A stretch of 64,000 bases of DNA from Actinokineospora baliensis (lineage in GTDB: Bacteria > Actinomycetota > Actinomycetes > Mycobacteriales > Pseudonocardiaceae), in the NCBI RefSeq assembly GCF_016907695.1, contig NZ_JAFBCK010000001.1, positions 5,382,001 to 5,446,000 on the forward strand. Direction: 5' to 3'. Positions 19,901-26,391 of this stretch are shown in pieces. The translations under genes were made by a program, and so were the position numbers. Position 1 is the first letter of the stretch. Every line of letters starts with the position of its first letter. The notes below the pieces were generated by a model. That model ran no database searches and was not told where the DNA came from. It saw only the letters and a program-made list of their open reading frames with translations.

Positions 19901-20180
19901 CACCCCGCACCACATGCCGCAGGCGGCGCTGAAGCACACGACCCGGCGCGACGGCGGCGCGATCGTGATGAAGCAGGCCGACCACGAGCTGACCCGCACG
20001 TACGGGCCGAAGGGGCGGGCGACCAAGCAGGCCGAGAGCGGGCTGCCGTTCCGCGACGTGCTGGCCCGCGACATCATGGACCTTCGCAAGATCGGGCAGC
20101 AGGTGTACGGCGATCCCACCTACTACAACCAGGGCATCAAGGACCTGCTCGCCTACTATCGCAGCATCGGAATGCTGTGA
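7914..20180 (+). CDS. Giant secreted RHS/YD-repeat polymorphic toxin with Hint domain and HNH-like tip
   Basis: About 4,088 residues from the GTG at 7914, which has GGGGGGA just upstream and directly precedes a Sec-type signal segment; an earlier GTG at 7842 is possible. Order, rough residues: signal 1-40; two DNRLRE-type beta domains (285-460, 570-750); six Ig-like modules marked by DYPADGQPHG (from 758, then 1181-1676); FG-GAP/VCBS-like repeats with FNGDGRDD (861-1172); one isolated YD pair (1682-1720); two IPT/TIG domains (1723-1889); several pre-peptidase-C-like sandwiches (1893-2530); Pro-rich linker; CnaB-like domain (2629-2700); RHS shell (2878-3819) ending in ARYYSPVLQRFLTEDPIG; Hint domain (3822-3972) ending VLVHN; 116-residue toxin tip with LTPHHMPQAA and KQADHELTRTYG, an HNH/GHH-like pattern. 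The RHS cage and Hint release the tip, as in known polymorphic toxins. The next gene is the likely immunity gene. Confidence 0.9.
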   Translation: MRAPSRFAVLSRFLVLALVLVVAAVGLPASLPFFGEKEGTRSESAGPPVRVRELTELRTAASRRYEMSNGTVEAEVSAQPQHFRAGDGSWQPIDTTVRASAQDGYVYANETNAFGSSFGDTTDRLARFSWSDTTVELGVDGQAQQKRPEVDRDSVTYTDAFDGADVRYRVTPDALKEEIVLTAPAKEPVYRFAVRLNGVVPQQQADGSIAFFRGGEGAPVYTMPAPFMVDSSKDPKKARSDKVSQTVEQRDGRITVTVRADAAWLAAPERQYPVVIDPTIKIEPTSTTGQDSQIWSDTPDRNDGASYQLSVGTDNTGIARSLVKFDTSVIPAGASVTSAKLRMYYDNELYTGANAVAMQAHRVTAGWSENVVTWNNFQAAFAEAGVAGAVKQANVTQVWSEWDVRNIAQSWVSGSAPNHGLLVKATDEALNRGGAIHHGAEFVYNGDVPTFPKLLITYGTAGAGLQPITKAYATGAELTWTPYAGDDIVDYQVHRSVSQVFTPSASTLVTSVGPNATRFIDTTAPVTPDNAPDLGWNTYHYMVVVKTRDGQLIPSGTQTTRTPKAGQVRQIFRGGSDTTLSATQPNANLDVLSGSPWTQVGNNGATFGKTRTIVKFDGLNAIPPGTVVTDADLSLWSFYSFGSGATFDGHPLTRAFVENQATWNRASTAAAWTTPGGDVGARADFVSGVTDKPNWLIWENAAMVQGWVDNPATNHGFQVKLRDENGAQQRVLLLSDEAIEPGLRPNLAVSYQGTPPAPPAAPIVSSTDYPADGQPHGGAGQAGAFTLRPGNAVGISKFAYQLDSDARPTEVAATGQITVNLTPAASGTRTLTVRALTATGVSSTATTYTFVVGEPPRHKKTKADFNGDGRDDVVTFTRGTDADAYVALSDGGKFVGDGVKWHDSIASPDQIPLTGDVNGDGKADLISFTRGTDADVFVALSDGTKFAPTPVKWHDAFAGGSDIPLVGDFNGDGREDIATATRGTDASVYVALSDGTKFGPTQTKWHASFAAGTAMPAVGDVNGDHKDDIVAFTGGEAADVFVALSDGTTFGPAAKWNDAFAPDANRAGVGDIDGDDKADVLAFSGGQVTAATSTGTAFGTPRQWHANFALEDQLPGIGDFTGDGKLDVVSFTRGSTALAWVAPSDGARFGTSAQWHNHFAAGTEVPRPSLFAAGPGTPAPVPPAAPLVSSVDYPADGQPHGLPGRPGSFVLKPGDSVPVAKFVYQLDSDTQPTEVVASGEVSVTITPTSAGNRTLTVRAYTAGGLASPPKTYAFVVAVPAQPPAAPQVTSTDYPADGQPHGLPGQAGTFTLKPGSPVPVTGYRWQLDDGGSTDVAGTGDVSITATPTTPGQHTLIVRALGTENLISPPTTHTFIVGDPPGGPGAPQVVSLDYPSGGAPHGAPGKEGSFTFRPTGSTAIAGYRWQLNGGPSTDVPGTGKVNVKITPATAGTQTLSVRTYTSTGASSAPANYVFEVAQLTPPDAPAVSSVDYPADGQPHGDAGREGAFTFRPTGTTAISGYRWKLDEATTVDVPGSGEIPVRITPPTGGTHTLVVWAIGVTGSTSAPTTYSFLVAGAAPTPSTPLVSSTDYPADGQLHGSLGQAGAFTLRSQGSVAADAFRYQLDTDAAATEVPAGTGSAAVTLTPVRSGQRTLTVWAKVTATGVLSTPAKYTFVVGAPSGPRDYFHDAAGQLVGVTNNSGEAAAYRYDAAGNLEATDRYRTDAVSIFAVVPARGPVGSTVEISGTGFATTAAGNAVTFDGIAAQVTAASANRLSVVVPAGTGAGAVKVAAGGKSADSRTPFTVTRGVPAPAITGVSTDRANPGDTITITGTGFDPDPTRDVVLFHQTTARVKQAGPNSLTVEVPAAASSGKISVRTPGGTATASGDFLIAPRGFVMANLVNGGRIELGRPLDLQIPAGKAALVLVEGTFGERVHLDLENNTVPVRSAMWMFTPHGGDFARRTMGDPLDLWAGSTLRQDIPMFAANGTYTIVVAPDDNAAGSVRITASHTLTGDKLTRDGTGVPFTVSASEQKTEMPFTATEGEWLSLGLTDLSMPQHTFNVTITHPDGYSNTWKHSLKLYTPTMVFRARKTGTYKLTVTFGAQELGFGKVWLSGVVDAGRLAVDGPGTLMKINRPGQSVRMPFTGTANQNLRFSITENTLRENGRPGYPAGILVEPDENQVELRTGTQETKQIPVRKNGEHNLFMSGWEAVGTAKGWLSTAVEGGSFPVNSTKRITFDRPGREVWLNYDGVKDQPLRLVAREKSLPGALRMRLYRPSDGQQVATTYENKLDVAALPETGRYRIYLAPEYATTGQVTMAASVPIDLGLISPESAPITQQITVPGQTVAARFAGTAGQRLSLGFSSPNIGYLKYRVSKPDGSALDQVGLGYSLPYGFDLTTLPVTGEYKVLLEPMDEISNPTTGELTVAFSGEADGGKADIGGPAKTITIGKIAQNGKLTFDGYLNDVLQLDITRAFPNNTGAYYSLIAPDGTISPRHSWMSFDRFKMPALKADGTYTLVFDPGNNVTGSMTVAISKPATALGTQVGPRIDPVAPKTTKCVPADPAPPVAKLSPGPEGSQQAQPAPEPPAQVTPPCDAPPGGWQPDTANLNGTDWTTRYDPAPARTRPLEFAIGYTGVVGEVKSTSGQPLAGVPVSVGGSRVTTDDKGKFALTGLPSGHVSLRVDGRTNAHNREFGAFDIAVDLKAKQVLVLPHTVFLPEIDQASKIAVPSPTTAETVLTTKSIPGLEVRLPAGTVVRDAQGNVAPELSLTPIPIDRPPFPLPPTKVPVYFTVQPGGGYLFPEGATIVYPNYTKEPPGTRTQFWNYDPDGQGWHIYGYGTVSPNGKQIVPDASVRFYRLTGAMTAVPGMNPPRIAPRPNGARVGDPVDPSTGLMVDEVVDMVVDDIAPIEIKRTYQQGDTDIRAFGVGASFNYGVYPWSPGQIGSFDFQEFDLVQPDGSKIHYRRTSPGKDYAGAVFAADPTPTRFDGSTVRWIDSGWDVFLRDGSVLTIGEEAPIQQERDKFGNTTTVTRATAPPGTDGKVRANGPITQITSPSGRWVRFTYDESNPPRVKAIEDNIGRRVSYTYDATGHLETVTDLRGGITTYTWDDKGRLKTITDPRGTRYLLNEYDDKGRVKQQTAADGGLTKFEYIESGDAIIETRMTDARTAVRRFTFTPAGSVLTDTKAFGTALAQTTTYEYEADGVRRKSMTDALQRKTTYLYYANGQLKETTELAGTAEARTEKWERNGPNSELTKHTDAYGKDTVYALDARGAVDSVTDTVNRKTTYVTNSRGLITKVTKPNGKFTTTDYAGTDAVRGTDELGRVDTTAFDSIGRVSQTTDARGATTSTTYTAANDVASITDPLGRTTSYDYDPNGNQSKVTDPRGGETVLAYDRMDRVERITDPLGNFEQVRYDENGNEKQHTSRRGIITESDYDELDRRKESRYGTESTTKFTYDLANRLKRTEDTVAGVATTDYDGLNRVKTETTKHGTVSYDYSPTVRDRTMTVAGRPAVRHVYNAAGELSEVQQGGTAVTTVGRDANGRPERVGAPGTGVSQTFAYDDAGQVKSITYRSGTTVIGDLAYTYDAAGNPIRTSGAYSRAMLPEQFGQASYDKANRLRTLGATPVSYDLDGNLVSDGVTTYQWNARGQLAGQTGAGVTANFAYAPDGRRLGRTVNGVTTDYLYDGDNPVQEKVNGTVTATLTSSGTDGFQLREAAGVTRRYLTDAQGSTLGLVDNAGAGATYTYEPFGRTYVSGQDNGNANRYTGREDDGTGLYYNRARYYSPVLQRFLTEDPIGFDGGTNLYGYVGNRPTSYTDPQGTKPANNCVTNSFTPDTLVRMADGSSKPIAEVAVGERVLATDEVTGRTEERVVTDTIVGDGDKDLADITVDTDGDGVGDSSITGTAGHPFWVAGEWRDAEDLRPGDLLRTATGAFVTVTAVSERTAQQRVHNLTVDGVHTFYVLVGGVPVLVHNGTCKTVTENQAGRFGDMDPGVPGDGLTPHHMPQAALKHTTRRDGGAIVMKQADHELTRTYGPKGRATKQAESGLPFRDVLARDIMDLRKIGQQVYGDPTYYNQGIKDLLAYYRSIGML

Positions 20181-20192
20181 GAGGGGATCGGG

Positions 20193-20495
20193 ATGACCTT
20201 GCGGCCGCAAGTCAGGGACCTGATCGACGCCGGTCCGTTCCCGGACGAGGACGCCGACGAGGAGAGCATCGAGCGCACCGAGCAACTGCTCGACCGGATC
20301 ACCAAGCCGGTCACCGACGAGGAAGCCCAGGCGCTGGCCACGGTCTTCGGCCCGGACGACTGCTACGGGATGTCCTGGACGCTGCTGCACCTCATCGAGA
20401 CCGCACCGGGCGCGCACACCGCGCGGTACCCGGCGCACCCGGCGAACCCGTGGCGCGAACTGCTCAACAACCGCGTCGCCGCCGGGGAGAACTGA
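20193..20495 (+). CDS. Candidate immunity protein for the RHS toxin
   Basis: A 100-residue acidic protein that starts 12 bases after the RHS stop, with GAGAGGGGATCGGG before the ATG. It has no signal peptide and no membrane segment, as expected for a cytoplasmic immunity protein that neutralises the incoming toxin tip. Visible stretches are PFPDEDADEESIERTEQLLDR and DDCYGMSWTLLHLIETAPG. No family could be named. Position, size and acidity support the immunity role; the pairing itself is inference. Confidence 0.7.
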   Translation: MTLRPQVRDLIDAGPFPDEDADEESIERTEQLLDRITKPVTDEEAQALATVFGPDDCYGMSWTLLHLIETAPGAHTARYPAHPANPWRELLNNRVAAGEN

Positions 20496-20560
20496 CGTGG
20501 AGAACTGATCGGAGCGGCCCGCGCGTGAGCGCCGACCGCCACAACTGGGGGGCCTGATCC

Positions 20561-23500
20561 ATGGGTTGGCGGTTGTTCGCGACGGGTGTCGCGGTGGTCT
20601 GCCTGAGCGGCGTCGCGGTCACGCCCGCTCAGGCGCAGCAGGGGCAGGTGCACGCCGCGCCCGGCGCCGAAGTCGTGCCGGGCCAGTACATCGTGATGCT
20701 CAAACCCGACCAGGGCTCCGCCGCCAAAGCGGTGGTGAACAAGCACGGCGGCAAGATCGGGCGGGTCTTCCGATACGCGCTCAACGGGTTCACCCTGACC
20801 GCGACCGAGGAGCAGGCCAAGCGCCTCGCCGCTGATCCCCGCGTCGACCGGGTCGAGGCGGACGCTGTGGTGCACAACGAGAGCACGCAGACCACGCCGC
20901 CGTGGAACCTCGACCGGATCGACCAGCGCACAACGGTCCTGGACGACAACTACACCTACCAGGACGGCGCAGGCGTCGGGGTGACCGCGTACGTCATGGA
21001 CACCGGTGTGCGCACCGCGCACGCGGAGTTCGAGGGTCGAGCCAGCGTGGGCTACGACGCGATCCGGGACGGCTGGAACGGCGAGGACTGCAGCACCAGC
21101 GGGCACGGCACGCACGTGGCAGGCACCATCGGCGGCGCGACCTACGGCGTGGCCAAGAAGGTCAAGCTGGTGTCGGTGCGGGTGCTCAGCTGCGAGAACA
21201 ACGGGTCGATCAGCCAGATCATCGACGGCGTCGACTGGCTGACCGCCAACGCCACCAAGCCCGCCGTGGTCAACATGAGCCTCGGCGGCGGCCGGTCGGT
21301 CGCCGAGGAGACAGCCGTCAAGAACTCGATCAACTCGGGCTTGACCTACGTCGTGGCGGCGGGCAACGACAACAGGGACGCGTGCAACGCCAGCCCGGCC
21401 GCGCTGCCCGAGGCGATCACGGTCGGCGCCAGCAACCCGATCGACGAACGGGCCCGCGAGTGGACCGATCCGCCGAGCACGGTGGTCAACGGGTCGAACT
21501 GGGGCAGGTGCCTCGACCTGTTCGCGCCGGGCGAGTCGATCAAGTCCGCGCACAACGCGACCAACACCGCGACGGTGGTGCTGCGCGGCACGTCCATGGC
21601 GGCCCCGCACGTGGCGGGCGCGGTGGCGCTGCTGTTGTCCCAGTCGCCGAACCTGACGCCCGCGCAGGTGACCAGCACGATCCTCGGCCGCGCCACGGTC
21701 GGTGTGCTGCAGGCGAAGGACCTCGGCACGGACTCGCCGAACCGGCTGCTCTACACCGGAGTCCCTGCGCCCGCGGTGTGCACGTTCACCGACGACACCC
21801 GCCAGCCGATCCCGGACCAGGGCACGCTGACCAGGACCGCCGATGTGACGACGTGTGCGCGCAAGGTCGCTGACACGGCCCGGGTTCGTGTGCGCGCCGA
21901 GCACCCGTTCCGCGGCGACCTGTCCGTGGCGCTGATCGCTCCCAACGGCGTCGAGCGGGTGCTCAGGCAGGCCAATGGCGACGACGCCGCCACGAACCTC
22001 GACGAGACCTATCCGCTGACCGGGATGTCCTCAGTGGACGCGAACGGCAAGTGGAAGTTGGTGGTCAAGGACAACTACGGATTCGACGAGGGGGCGTTGC
22101 TCGGCTGGACGCTGACGCTGGCCGAGCCCGCGGTCGCCCAACCGGTGGTCACCTCGACGGCATACCCGGCCGATGGCCAGGCGCACGGCGGGGTCGGTGT
22201 AGCTGGGTCGTTCACCTTCAAGGCAGGCAGTTCTGTGCCGGTCGCCAAGTACTCCTACCGCCTTGACGGGGAAGCGCAACCCCGTGAGGCTATCGCGACC
22301 AACAGCGAGGCGACGGTGTCCATCACTCCGGCGACTGGCGGACCGAGGACGTTGACGGTGCGTGCGGTCAACGGTGTCGGCGAGCCTTCCGACGCGGTCG
22401 AGCACCTGTTCATCGTCGCCACCTCTCCGCCTCCCGCAGCTCCAGTTGTGTCCTCTTGGGACTACCCAGCTGATGGCCGCCCCAACGGCGGGGTCGGGTT
22501 GCCGGGCGTGTTCACGTTCAAGCCGGGCGGGGCGGAAACGGTTACCCAGTACTCCTACCAGCTCGACGGTGACGCGCAGCCGACTGTGGTGCCTGCAGGC
22601 GGCGAGGTCTCTGTTGGTGTCACGCCAGGTGCTGCCGGGCAACGGACGTTGACGGTCCGCGCGGTCAACGGTGGTGTCCAGTCCGCTGCGACCACGCACG
22701 CGTTCACCGTGTCGGCCGCGGGCGACATCGTTGACGGCACAGCGGTCTCGATCGACGGAGCTGTGGTCACCGCGTCCATCCCCGCGGACAAGGCGGTGCG
22801 GGTGAAGTTCGCTGGCACCGCGGGCGACAAGGTCGGGATCGGGGTGCCGACCAACGCAGTGTCGACCTTCGTGAAGCTGTGGGTGCTCGACCCTTCTGGT
22901 AGGTCGCTGAGCTTCGACAGGAACGGCGGCCCCGGGTACACGCCGGTGCGCGGCGGCCGCAGCATCGCGTTACCCACGTTGCCGTCGACCGGTCAGTACT
23001 CGATCATCCTCGATCCCGACGGCACCGGAACCGGCGACGCGGGCGTGCAGGTGTCCAGGTGTTCCAGCGCCACCACCGACACCGCGGCGGCGGGATCGCC
23101 GTACAACACCACGCGACCAGGGCAGTTCCTCGACCTGAGCTTCGACGGCGACCAAGACACCTGGTACGACTTCGGCGTCACGGACAAGTCGTCGTCGCTG
23201 TTCCTCTCAGTGGACGCGATCGACCCGGCGGGCGTGCGGATCGGCGCCACCCAGGTGCCTCTACCAGCAGGCAGGTTCCGCACTTCGGCGGCGGGCAAGT
23301 ATCGCGTGGTCGTCGGCAACTACTTCGGCGAGGCAACGGGAGCCGCGAAGGTGTGGCTGTCCAAAGAGGTCTCCGCAGGAGACATCACGACCTCGGGCGC
23401 GGGCAAGGTCATGACCCTGACCAGACCGGGACAGCACGCGCGCCTGCGGTTCGACGGGACGACCGGGCAGCGGCTGGGTGTCGGGTACACGGACGTCACG

Positions 23501-24301
23501 CCTGCGAACACGGTGACGACATCCGTTGTGGGGCCTGATGGTTCCGTGGCCACTCCGACGAGCAGTTCCCTGGAGGCGAGCATCCCGGCGTTGAAGGCCA
23601 CCGGTAGCCACGAACTCCTCGTACACCTCGGCACGGCGATCGGCTCACTCACGGCATCGCTGGCCGCGGACGTCTTGGCCGGTCCGATCGCCGTGGGTGG
23701 TGCCACCAAGCAGGTCAGCGTGTCCCGCGCGGGCCAGCACGCCAGGGTCACCTTCGACGGCGTCGCCGGGCAGCGGGTCAACCTCGGGCTCAACGGCGCG
23801 GCGGACCAGTTCGTCCGACTGGTCAAACCGGACGGCGCGGCGGTGAACTACGGCGATGTCCTGGGCACGGCGGACAGCGTCTCGTACGGCCCGCTGCCGT
23901 CGACGGGGACCTACGAGGTCGAGGTGAGTTCCGCGACCAACACCTCCGCGACAACGACCCTGACGTTGTCGGCCCCGGCCGACGCGGGCACGATCACTCC
24001 TGGTGGTGCGGCTGCTCTGGTCTCGGTGACCAGGTCTGGTCAAGATGGTCAAGTATCGTTCGCCGGGGTGTCCGGTGATCGGCTGCGGCTGACCTTCAGC
24101 GGCAGCACGTTCGCGCTCAAGACTTTCCTGCTCACAGTGTCCAAACCGGACGGGAGCAAGCTGGTCGACCGGGTGTACCGGACCGACCAGAGTCCGTACG
24201 ATCTGCCGCAACTGCCCGCCGGGGGAACGTACGTGGTGACGGTCGACCCGTCTTCGGCGGGCACGGGTTCGATCTCCGTCGGCCTCGCCAGGGTGCCGTG
24301 A
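20561..24301 (+). CDS. Secreted S8 subtilase with P-domain, Ig-like and PPC-like modules
   Basis: A 1,246-residue protease. Signal peptide to about residue 25 (TPAQAQ); I9-type propeptide about 40-108 (GQYIVMLKP); catalytic domain with D147 (AYVMDTG), H182 (GHGTHVAG), oxyanion N269 (AAGND) and S345 (GTSMAAPH), so the triad is complete. A proprotein-convertase P-like domain follows (about 405-525), then two Ig-like modules with YPADGQAHG and DYPADGRPNG that closely match the modules of the upstream RHS toxin, and several pre-peptidase-C-like sandwiches to the end. GGGGGG lies nine bases before the ATG. It is the third gene of the toxin operon and ends as GTGA over the DyP start. Processing of the RHS protein at the cell surface is an attractive but untested role. 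Confidence 0.9.
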   Translation: MGWRLFATGVAVVCLSGVAVTPAQAQQGQVHAAPGAEVVPGQYIVMLKPDQGSAAKAVVNKHGGKIGRVFRYALNGFTLTATEEQAKRLAADPRVDRVEADAVVHNESTQTTPPWNLDRIDQRTTVLDDNYTYQDGAGVGVTAYVMDTGVRTAHAEFEGRASVGYDAIRDGWNGEDCSTSGHGTHVAGTIGGATYGVAKKVKLVSVRVLSCENNGSISQIIDGVDWLTANATKPAVVNMSLGGGRSVAEETAVKNSINSGLTYVVAAGNDNRDACNASPAALPEAITVGASNPIDERAREWTDPPSTVVNGSNWGRCLDLFAPGESIKSAHNATNTATVVLRGTSMAAPHVAGAVALLLSQSPNLTPAQVTSTILGRATVGVLQAKDLGTDSPNRLLYTGVPAPAVCTFTDDTRQPIPDQGTLTRTADVTTCARKVADTARVRVRAEHPFRGDLSVALIAPNGVERVLRQANGDDAATNLDETYPLTGMSSVDANGKWKLVVKDNYGFDEGALLGWTLTLAEPAVAQPVVTSTAYPADGQAHGGVGVAGSFTFKAGSSVPVAKYSYRLDGEAQPREAIATNSEATVSITPATGGPRTLTVRAVNGVGEPSDAVEHLFIVATSPPPAAPVVSSWDYPADGRPNGGVGLPGVFTFKPGGAETVTQYSYQLDGDAQPTVVPAGGEVSVGVTPGAAGQRTLTVRAVNGGVQSAATTHAFTVSAAGDIVDGTAVSIDGAVVTASIPADKAVRVKFAGTAGDKVGIGVPTNAVSTFVKLWVLDPSGRSLSFDRNGGPGYTPVRGGRSIALPTLPSTGQYSIILDPDGTGTGDAGVQVSRCSSATTDTAAAGSPYNTTRPGQFLDLSFDGDQDTWYDFGVTDKSSSLFLSVDAIDPAGVRIGATQVPLPAGRFRTSAAGKYRVVVGNYFGEATGAAKVWLSKEVSAGDITTSGAGKVMTLTRPGQHARLRFDGTTGQRLGVGYTDVTPANTVTTSVVGPDGSVATPTSSSLEASIPALKATGSHELLVHLGTAIGSLTASLAADVLAGPIAVGGATKQVSVSRAGQHARVTFDGVAGQRVNLGLNGAADQFVRLVKPDGAAVNYGDVLGTADSVSYGPLPSTGTYEVEVSSATNTSATTTLTLSAPADAGTITPGGAAALVSVTRSGQDGQVSFAGVSGDRLRLTFSGSTFALKTFLLTVSKPDGSKLVDRVYRTDQSPYDLPQLPAGGTYVVTVDPSSAGTGSISVGLARVP

Positions 24302-25278
24302 CGCGCGTGGATCGACGCACCTTCCTCGCTGCGGTGGCGGTTTCCGGTATCGCGGGTTGCTCTGCCGCACCCCCGGTGTACCACCAGCGCGGTGTCGTGA
24401 CACCTGCAGCACCTTCGACGGAACTGGTGGCCCTGGACCTCACCGCTCGATCTAGGGACGAGCTCGCCACCACCCTGCGCGCTTTGGGTCCAATCGGGAC
24501 CATCGCGGTGGGGGCATCGTTGTTCGACGGCCGCTTCGGCATCCCGCGGCCTCGTGGACTGACACCGATGCCGTCGTTCCGCAGCGACGTCCTCGACCCC
24601 GCCTGGTGCCACGGCGATCTCCTCGTCCAGGTCGAGAACGGGGCGTTGACCGAGCAGATCCCGCACACCCGCCCCCGATGGCGGATCACCGGCCACCACC
24701 AGCAGCGCAACCTGTTCGGCTTCCGCGAGGGAGCGGGCAACCCCGACCCGAACGACCCGGACCTGATGGATCGGCACGTGTGGGTCCAGCCAGGTGCCGG
24801 TGAACCCGCGTGGTGCGTAGGCGGCACGTACCAGGTCGTCCGCCTGATCAGGCTGGCCATGCCCACCTGGGACCGAGAACCCGCGCACCTGCAGGAGAAG
24901 GTCTTCGGCCGCCACAAAGACTCCGGCGCCCCCCTCGGCGCCCCCGGCGAACAATCCGACCCCGCCTACCCCACCGACCCCGACGGCCACCGCATAGCCC
25001 TAGACGCCCACATCCGCCGCGCCAACCCCCGAACCCCCGAGTCCCAAGCCCACCAGATCCTCCGCCGCAGCCACACCTACCACCACTCCCCCGACGACAC
25101 AGGCCAGATCTTCACCTGCTACCAAAACGACATCCCCAACGGCTTCGCCACGATCCAACAACGCCTAGCAGGCGAAGCCCTTGAGAAATACCTCCTCCCC
25201 TACGGTGGCGGCTACTACTTCGTCCTCCCCGCCCCCTCCCCCACCGACCCCCTCGGCCACTCCATGCTCACCGCCTAG
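24298..25278 (+). CDS. DyP-type heme peroxidase, Tat-exported lipoprotein
   Basis: The 326-residue protein starts with a twin-arginine motif (DRRTFLAAV) followed by a lipobox (GIAGC, Cys 21), so it is probably exported folded and lipid-anchored. The C-terminal half has DyP features: NLFGFREGAGNP at 139-149, the heme-ligand region DAHIRRANPR with His near 238, the RRSHTYHHSPDDTGQIF stretch and QNDIPNGFATIQQRL. The catalytic GxxDG motif reads GFREG, with Glu at 144 in place of Asp, which could change peroxidase activity. The protein is shorter than most DyPs (about 400) at its N-terminal ferredoxin-like half. Its GTG start overlaps the subtilase stop, so it is co-translated with it. Confidence 0.85.
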   Translation: MTRVDRRTFLAAVAVSGIAGCSAAPPVYHQRGVVTPAAPSTELVALDLTARSRDELATTLRALGPIGTIAVGASLFDGRFGIPRPRGLTPMPSFRSDVLDPAWCHGDLLVQVENGALTEQIPHTRPRWRITGHHQQRNLFGFREGAGNPDPNDPDLMDRHVWVQPGAGEPAWCVGGTYQVVRLIRLAMPTWDREPAHLQEKVFGRHKDSGAPLGAPGEQSDPAYPTDPDGHRIALDAHIRRANPRTPESQAHQILRRSHTYHHSPDDTGQIFTCYQNDIPNGFATIQQRLAGEALEKYLLPYGGGYYFVLPAPSPTDPLGHSMLTA

Positions 25279-25287
25279 CGGCTGGGC

Positions 25288-26196
25288 TCAGAACGGTGGT
25301 TGCACGAGCTCAACGGCGAAGCGTTGCGCCTGTGCGTGCGAGCAGGGCGCTTTCACCAGTGGCGTTCCCTCGGTCAGTGACTCGTCGCGCAGGGAAAGGC
25401 AGGTCTCAGTGCCGGTCACGTGCAAGCGGAAGATGCCCGGCGCCACCGGGTCGAGGGTGAACCGCTGCGACGCCTTGTCCCCGACGCAGTCGTCACGGGG
25501 TTCGACCAGGTCCTTGCCGTCGCCTTCGCCGATGACGGTCAGGCATCCGATGCCGTGCACGGGGTGATGCCACTGGAACTGCACGGTGGCGTCCCCCAGC
25601 GGCTCGACGAACGTGTGCGGCAGCGCTGTACACCGGCTCTGCACGGCGACTTCAGACCTGTAGTGGCCTGATTCGTCATGGCCCTCGGTGACGCACAAAG
25701 CCGGGCTGCGCGACGGGTGGATCAGCGCCCAGCTTCCGACCTCGTTGATCGCCAGGCCAGGGACCGGCGGTACTTCTGACGACGGTGGCGAAGTCCGCTG
25801 GTCCGAGCCGATCACCCTCGCTCCCAGCAGACCCAGCGCACCCACCAAGGCCAGCGCGCCTATGACGGCGAGCGCCAGGACGGTGCGCGTTGGCCGCTTC
25901 GGATCGAGATCAGGTGCCTCGGTCACCGCTGCCGCACCGGCCAGCCTCCGCCGGGCCTCGACCCAGCGGGCCGCGTGGTCGTCGGCGAGGCCGCAAGCAC
26001 GAACGAACGACTCCACGAACAGCTCACGGGGCAGGGTCGACCGGCCGAGCGTGGACGCGGTGGTGCTCGGTGGCAGTACAGCGCCGTTCGCGGCGGCCTT
26101 GCCCTCCAGGTCCCGGTAGGTGAGCCCGGACCAGGCGCGCAAGCGGCGGAGGGCATCGACGAAGTCCGCGGCGGTGGACACGTCGGGATCGGGCAT
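25288..26196 (-). CDS. Membrane-anchored HTH protein with extracellular ricin-type lectin domain
   Basis: From ATG at 26196 the protein has 302 residues; the longer open frame is non-coding upstream. N-terminal 1-85 is an XRE-like helix-turn-helix domain common in actinobacteria (DFVDALRRLRAWSGLTYRDL, then STLPRELFVESFVRACGL). A single membrane helix lies at about 105-128. The C-terminal part, about 150-302, holds paired cysteines and beta-trefoil-like repeats (CLTVIGEGDGKDL, QRFTLDPV, CLSLRDESLTEGTPLV, QRFAVELV). Topology would put the HTH inside and the lectin outside, suggesting a one-protein route from a surface sugar to DNA. It is convergent with the DyP gene (9-base gap) and divergent from an AraC regulator. 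Confidence 0.75.
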   Translation of the reverse strand: MPDPDVSTAADFVDALRRLRAWSGLTYRDLEGKAAANGAVLPPSTTASTLGRSTLPRELFVESFVRACGLADDHAARWVEARRRLAGAAAVTEAPDLDPKRPTRTVLALAVIGALALVGALGLLGARVIGSDQRTSPPSSEVPPVPGLAINEVGSWALIHPSRSPALCVTEGHDESGHYRSEVAVQSRCTALPHTFVEPLGDATVQFQWHHPVHGIGCLTVIGEGDGKDLVEPRDDCVGDKASQRFTLDPVAPGIFRLHVTGTETCLSLRDESLTEGTPLVKAPCSHAQAQRFAVELVQPPF

Positions 26197-26391
26197 CGCC
26201 GACAACGGCTCCGACCGCGCAGATGGGGCCACGCCACCAGGATGGACCGGCCGCGGTACGGCGTCGAGCGACAGATCGTGGCCACGGTTGACGTTCGCCG
26301 CTGTCCGGGAGTGTTCCGAACGGCCTTTCCGCCGGTCCTGGCGCCGTGCCGTCGCCAGGATGGTGGCGGGCCCGCCAGGTGGCCCTCGCGA

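Noticed and set aside
12201..20438. 2,745-codon minus-strand open frame opposite the RHS gene
   Set aside because: It is antisense to a clear RHS/YD-repeat protein. Its translation is low-complexity Arg/Gly/Val/Asp-rich, as expected for the complement of GC-rich coding DNA.
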